NCBI GenBank assembly: GCA_002353225.1
Contig: DEJF01000017.1
Location: forward strand, 1-16,165
Length of the DNA: 16,165 nucleotides
Direction of reading: 5' to 3'
DNA from: Prevotella sp. UBA2755
Lineage (GTDB): Bacteria > Bacteroidota > Bacteroidia > Bacteroidales > Bacteroidaceae
Below the pieces are notes generated by a model. It had not been told where the DNA came from and searched no databases. It was given only the letters and a program-made list of their open reading frames with translations. Both the position numbers and the translations under genes were made by a program. Each line of letters starts with the position of its first letter. The stretch's first letter is position 1. Positions 12,283 to 16,165 of the stretch are shown piece by piece.

Positions 12283-12762
12283 ATGAATAAAGACGAAGAG
12301 AAAATCAGGAAGAAGAGTCCTGTACAGATACGCAACAAGAAGGCATCGTTTGAGTATTTCTTCATCGAGACCTATACGGCAGGGATTGTCCTGACGGGTA
12401 CGGAGATTAAGTCCATCCGTCTTGGCAAGGCAAGTCTGGTGGATACCTATTGCTTTATCAATAATGGCGAGATATGGGTGAAGGGTATGAACATCTCTCC
12501 CTATTTCTATGGTTCGTATAACAACCATGAGATGAAGCGTGACCGTAAACTGTTGCTGACTAAGAAAGAAATACAAAAACTACATGCTGCTACCAAGCAG
12601 ACAGGTTATACCATCGTTCCCTTGTTAGTCTTCATCGACGAGCACGGACGAGCCAAAATGGATATAGCCCTCTGCAAAGGTAAGAAGGAGTTTGACAAGC
12701 GTCAGACATTGAAGGAAAAGGAAGACAAGCGCGAGATAGATCGTGTAATGAAACACTATTAG
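12283..12762 (+). CDS. smpB: SsrA-binding protein SmpB
   Basis: The 159-residue protein matches SmpB over its whole length. The N-terminal part has IRNKKASFEYFFIETYTAGIVLTGTEIKSIR, the OB-fold core includes SLVDTYCFINNGEIWVKGMNISPY, and the C-terminal tail is basic (KGKKEFDKRQTLKEKEDKR then EIDRVMKHY). SmpB binds the tRNA-like part of tmRNA and delivers it to stalled ribosomes for trans-translation. The start lies 1 nt after the DUF4375 stop and the stop directly abuts the metH start. No ssrA gene is seen in the window. Confidence 0.97.
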   Translation: MNKDEEKIRKKSPVQIRNKKASFEYFFIETYTAGIVLTGTEIKSIRLGKASLVDTYCFINNGEIWVKGMNISPYFYGSYNNHEMKRDRKLLLTKKEIQKLHAATKQTGYTIVPLLVFIDEHGRAKMDIALCKGKKEFDKRQTLKEKEDKREIDRVMKHY

Positions 12763-15519
12763 ATGAAAAGACTACAAGACTTAACACAACAGCGAATACT
12801 CGTACTTGACGGTGCTATGGGTACGATGATTCAGAAGTATAATCTTACTGAATCAGATTTCCGAGGTGCTCTTTTCCTAGATGTTCAAGGACAGATGAAG
12901 GGAAATAATGACATGCTCTGTCTGACCCGTCCTGATGTCATTGAGGATATCCATCGCAAGTATCTGGAAGTAGGTGCTGATATTATTTCCACCAATACGT
13001 TCAGTTCACAGCGTATCTCCCAGGCAGATTACCATCTGGAGGCATTTGCCCGAGAGATGGCATACGAGGGTGCTCGCATTGCCCGTAGGGTGGCGGATGC
13101 TTTCTCTACAGAAGAGAAACCTCGTTTTGTGGCAGGAAGTATCGGTCCTACCAATAAGACCTGCTCCATGTCACCTGATGTGAGTAATCCCGCTGCCCGT
13201 GATATGACCTATGATGAACTTCATGATGCTTACAGTGAGCAGATTGACGGACTGATAGCGGGCGGAGTGGACGCTTTATTGATAGAGACGATTTTTGATA
13301 CGCTCAATGCGAAAGTCGCTATTGACGCAGCGATGACGGTGATGCAGCAGCGTGGTGTGGCGTTACCCATCATGTTAAGTGCCACAGTCAGCGATTTGGC
13401 AGGTCGCACGTTGAGTGGACAGACTTTAGAGGCTTTTCTTGCCAGTATCAGCAGTTATCCTGTTTTTTCTGTAGGACTGAACTGCTCGTTTGGTGCCAGT
13501 CAGATGATAACGTTTTTACGCCAACTTGCTCAGAAAGCACCTTATTATATTAGTGCCTATCCGAATGCAGGATTGCCCAACTCCATGGGTCTTTATGACG
13601 AGACACCAGAATCGATGGCGCCACAGATAGGCAAGATGATTGACGAGGGACTGGTGAATATCATTGGAGGCTGTTGTGGTACCGATGAGCATTTTATAGA
13701 GAAATATATTCCCTTGGTCGAGGGCAAACAACCGCATCAGCCTATTAGCAAACCAGATACGATGTGGCTGAGCGGACTTGAATTGTTGGATGTGACTCCC
13801 GAAGTCCGATTCGTGAATGTTGGTGAGCGTTGTAATGTGGCAGGTTCTCGTAAGTTTTTGCGTCTGATTAAGGAGAAGAAATATGATGAGGCTATAGCCA
13901 TTGCCCGTAAACAGGTCTCAGACGGTGCCTTGGTCATCGATATCAATATGGATGACGGACTATTGGATGCCCGTACGGAGATGACGACATTCCTTAATAT
14001 GATTGCGGCAGAACCTGATATCGCCTCTGTCCCAGTAATGATAGACTCCTCTGATTGGGAGGTGATCAAAGCAGGATTAAAATGTGTACAGGGTAAGAGC
14101 ATCGTCAATTCTATTTCTCTGAAAGAGGGTGAGGATGTGTTTATTCAGCATGCTAAGGATGTCATGCGCTATGGTGCTGCCGTCGTTGTGATGTGTTTTG
14201 ACGAACAAGGACAGGCTACCAGTTATGAACGTCGGATAGAGATTGCCGAACGCTCGTATCGCATTCTGACAGAGCGTGTTGGCATAAATCCATTAGATAT
14301 TATCTTTGACCCAAATGTTTTGGCTGTGGCAACGGGTATGGAGGAGCATGACAGTTATGCTGCCGACTTCATCAAAGCCACAGGCTGGATTCGGAAACAT
14401 CTTCCAGGAGCCCATGTGAGTGGAGGTGTCAGTAACCTGTCATTCTCGTTCCGTGGCAATAATTATATCCGCGAGGCGATGCATGCCGTGTTCCTTTATC
14501 ATGCCATCCAACAAGGTATGGACTTCGGAATTGTGAATCCCGCGACGAAAGTGTTATATAGTGACATACCACAGAATCAGTTGACTATCATTGAGGATGT
14601 GATTCTGAATCGTCAGAAAGGAGCAGCCGAAGCCTTAACAGATCTAGCAAATCAACTCTTAGAAGCACAACAAACGAAACAATCCTCAGCAGGTCAGTCT
14701 GTGCAGGCGCATCAGGAGAAATGGCGTGAGGGTAATCTGGACCAACGGTTGCAATATGCCTTGATAAAAGGTATCGGCGATTATCTCCAACAGGATTTAG
14801 AGGAGGCGTTAGGACAATATCCTAAGGCAGTACAGATTATCGAAGGTCCTTTGATGGCAGGTATGAATGAGGTAGGACGTTTGTTCGGAAGTGGAAAGAT
14901 GTTTTTACCACAGGTCGTGAAGACGGCACGCACCATGAAACAGGCGGTGGAAGTGCTTCAGCCCTATATCCAACAGCAACAGGAGGGTAATAGTAAGAAG
15001 GCTGGAAAAGTATTACTTGCCACTGTGAAAGGCGATGTGCATGATATCGGCAAGAATATTGTCGCTGTTGTCCTTGCCTGCAATGGCTATGAGGTTGTTG
15101 ATATGGGCGTGATGGTTCCTGCCGAGCAGATAGTACGTAAGGCAATTGATGTCAAGGCAGATATTATCGGACTCTCAGGGTTGATTACTCCCAGTCTGGA
15201 GGAAATGGTCAATGTGGCTCATGAGATGCAGCGTGCAGGATTAGATATTCCCATTATGATTGGCGGTGCGACAACCAGTGAACTGCATGTCGCCTTGAAG
15301 ATCGCTCCAGTCTATGGAGGACCTGTCGTGTGGATGAAGGATGCTTCCCAGAATGCTTTAGTTGCAGCCCGCTTGCTTAACAAAGAAGAGGAGGCAAAGG
15401 TGGAACAGGAACTTGAAGAGAAATACCAGCATCTGCGTGAGGAGTATGAACTTGAGCAGCAACAACTGCTCCCACTCAGTGAGGCAAGAAAACAAAAGAA
15501 AGACTTCTTTAAAGAATAA
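12763..15519 (+). CDS. metH: Cobalamin-dependent methionine synthase, form lacking the reactivation domain
   Basis: MetH transfers methyl from 5-methyltetrahydrofolate to homocysteine through methylcobalamin. The 918-residue protein shows a homocysteine-binding domain at about 1-320 with zinc ligands Cys241 (GLNCSF) and Cys304/Cys305 (GGCCGTD). The folate-binding domain at about 345-610 has FVNVGERCNVAGSRKFLRLI, MIDSSDW and HVSGGVSNLSFSFRG. A helical cap and B12-binding domain at about 650-880 carry GDVHDIGKN with cobalt ligand His760, LSGLITPSLEEM and GGATTSELH. The AdoMet-binding reactivation domain of E. coli MetH (about 330 residues more) is missing; the protein ends in a charged helical tail. 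This looks like a natural short form, as in Thermotoga, so reactivation would need a separate protein not seen here. The gene starts directly after the smpB stop. Confidence 0.95.
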   Translation: MKRLQDLTQQRILVLDGAMGTMIQKYNLTESDFRGALFLDVQGQMKGNNDMLCLTRPDVIEDIHRKYLEVGADIISTNTFSSQRISQADYHLEAFAREMAYEGARIARRVADAFSTEEKPRFVAGSIGPTNKTCSMSPDVSNPAARDMTYDELHDAYSEQIDGLIAGGVDALLIETIFDTLNAKVAIDAAMTVMQQRGVALPIMLSATVSDLAGRTLSGQTLEAFLASISSYPVFSVGLNCSFGASQMITFLRQLAQKAPYYISAYPNAGLPNSMGLYDETPESMAPQIGKMIDEGLVNIIGGCCGTDEHFIEKYIPLVEGKQPHQPISKPDTMWLSGLELLDVTPEVRFVNVGERCNVAGSRKFLRLIKEKKYDEAIAIARKQVSDGALVIDINMDDGLLDARTEMTTFLNMIAAEPDIASVPVMIDSSDWEVIKAGLKCVQGKSIVNSISLKEGEDVFIQHAKDVMRYGAAVVVMCFDEQGQATSYERRIEIAERSYRILTERVGINPLDIIFDPNVLAVATGMEEHDSYAADFIKATGWIRKHLPGAHVSGGVSNLSFSFRGNNYIREAMHAVFLYHAIQQGMDFGIVNPATKVLYSDIPQNQLTIIEDVILNRQKGAAEALTDLANQLLEAQQTKQSSAGQSVQAHQEKWREGNLDQRLQYALIKGIGDYLQQDLEEALGQYPKAVQIIEGPLMAGMNEVGRLFGSGKMFLPQVVKTARTMKQAVEVLQPYIQQQQEGNSKKAGKVLLATVKGDVHDIGKNIVAVVLACNGYEVVDMGVMVPAEQIVRKAIDVKADIIGLSGLITPSLEEMVNVAHEMQRAGLDIPIMIGGATTSELHVALKIAPVYGGPVVWMKDASQNALVAARLLNKEEEAKVEQELEEKYQHLREEYELEQQQLLPLSEARKQKKDFFKE

Positions 15520-15533
15520 GATATTTAATAAAT

Positions 15534-16154
15534 ATGATAAAGACAATAGCGTTTGATTTAGGTGGAGTTATCATTACCATCGACCAGCCTCAGGCGATAC
15601 GTCGTTTCAAGGAGATTGGGGCTGTTGATGTGGAGAACTATCTGGATCCCTATACACAGACAGGTATCTTTGGGGATTTAGAACATGGACTGATTTCCGC
15701 GGAGGATTTTCGTGTAGAACTCAGTCGGTTGATGGGGAAAGAGTTTACAGCAGCGCAATGTGCCTATGCCTGGCAAGGATATGCCAAGGAGGTGCCACAG
15801 CGTAATCTGGACACAGTGTTGCGACTGCGTCAGCAGGGCTATCGGGTGATATTGCTCTCGAATACTAACCCATATATGATGGAATGGGCAATGAGTTCGG
15901 AATTTGATGGGAAGGGTCATTCTCTTAGTGATTATTTCGACCATTGCTATTTGAGTTATCAGTTGAGAATGATGAAGCCCTCAGAGAATATATTCCGTGA
16001 GGTGTTGCGGCAAGAACAGACATTCCCTCATGAGGTTTTGTTTGTTGATGATGGTCCTCGCAATGTGGCGACAGCCAGTCAGATAGGGTTCCGCACTTAC
16101 TGCCCGGTGAATGGTTCCGATTGGACGGAAGAGATTTATAAGTTCATAGTTTAG
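15534..16154 (+). CDS. HAD-family hydrolase (YihX/epoxide hydrolase-like subfamily)
   Basis: This 206-residue protein carries all HAD motifs: motif I FDLGGVI with nucleophile Asp8, motif II ILLSNTN near 106-112, motif III Lys in RMMKPSENIF, and motif IV FVDDGPRNV. The second motif-I acid is replaced by Gly (DLGG), as in YihX-type sugar phosphatases (DLGN), so this is a subfamily trait and not damage. A helical cap is inserted after motif I (about residues 16-85). It probably dephosphorylates a small sugar phosphate in the cytoplasm. It starts 14 nt after metH and may be co-transcribed. The 3' end runs into a short direct repeat at the window edge. Confidence 0.88.
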   Translation: MIKTIAFDLGGVIITIDQPQAIRRFKEIGAVDVENYLDPYTQTGIFGDLEHGLISAEDFRVELSRLMGKEFTAAQCAYAWQGYAKEVPQRNLDTVLRLRQQGYRVILLSNTNPYMMEWAMSSEFDGKGHSLSDYFDHCYLSYQLRMMKPSENIFREVLRQEQTFPHEVLFVDDGPRNVATASQIGFRTYCPVNGSDWTEEIYKFIV

Positions 16155-16165
16155 AGTTCATAGTT
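16141..16165 (+). repeat. Short direct repeat at the window edge
   Basis: agttcatagtt occurs at 16141-16151 and 16155-16165, a 14-bp period, spanning the end and stop codon of the HAD gene. It may be the start of a longer slippage-type tandem repeat cut off by the window. Confidence 0.5.

Noticed and set aside
15534..15560. Defective HAD motif I (second Asp missing)
   Set aside because: DLGG/DLGN in place of DxD is normal in the YihX-like subfamily, so it is not evidence of inactivation.

Overview
The window looks like chromosomal DNA from a Bacteroidales bacterium, most likely Prevotella in the broad sense. The grounds are the repeated Bacteroidetes promoter signature (TTG, about 16-20 bp, then TAnnTTTG), the lack of Shine-Dalgarno sequences, and several families typical of the phylum: a DUF5103 secreted protein, a propeller/Y_Y_Y sensor fused to an AraC-type HTH, and a short MetH. 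No rRNA, tRNA, CRISPR array, transposase or phage gene was seen.

Layout. 1-72 is the end of an Hsp20-type small heat-shock gene with a terminator. 189-1053 holds two small unrecognised genes and a terminator. 1190-2188 is a TerC/Alx-family membrane protein that meets a leftward redox cluster tail to tail. That cluster (4095 to 2183) contains a truncated alpha/beta hydrolase joined out of frame to the C-terminal half of an Old Yellow Enzyme-type flavin oxidoreductase, then an intact flavodoxin-fold reductase. It diverges from an HxlR regulator (4217-4573), and a duplicated 19-bp dyad element lies between the two promoters. 4718-5332 (minus) is a YqiA-like esterase. 5532-6653 is a secreted CE6/SGNH carbohydrate esterase, followed by a frameshifted gene remnant on the other strand. 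6886-9333 is a membrane-tethered sensor/transcription factor, which overlaps tail to tail with a DUF5103 protein (9309-10520, minus). A 631-bp divergent intergenic region follows, containing a perfect 16-bp inverted repeat and two adjacent 22-bp-period repeat arrays. A compact rightward run then goes lipoprotein, DUF4375 protein, smpB, metH, HAD hydrolase (11152-16154), with gaps of -4, 1, 0 and 14 nt.

How the parts may work together. The HxlR regulator, with two cysteines and shared operators, probably controls electrophile or quinone-type redox stress enzymes, but a deletion has destroyed two of them. The CE6 esterase and the following sensor/regulator may take part in host or plant glycan use. 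The last five genes look like one transcription unit led by a lipoprotein whose promoter sits directly after the 22-bp arrays.

The most unusual features are (1) the helically phased 22-bp dyad arrays at 10873-11090, (2) seven genes whose start codon lies only 5-9 nt after the -7 box, implying leaderless mRNAs, and (3) the deletion chimera near 3485-3510.
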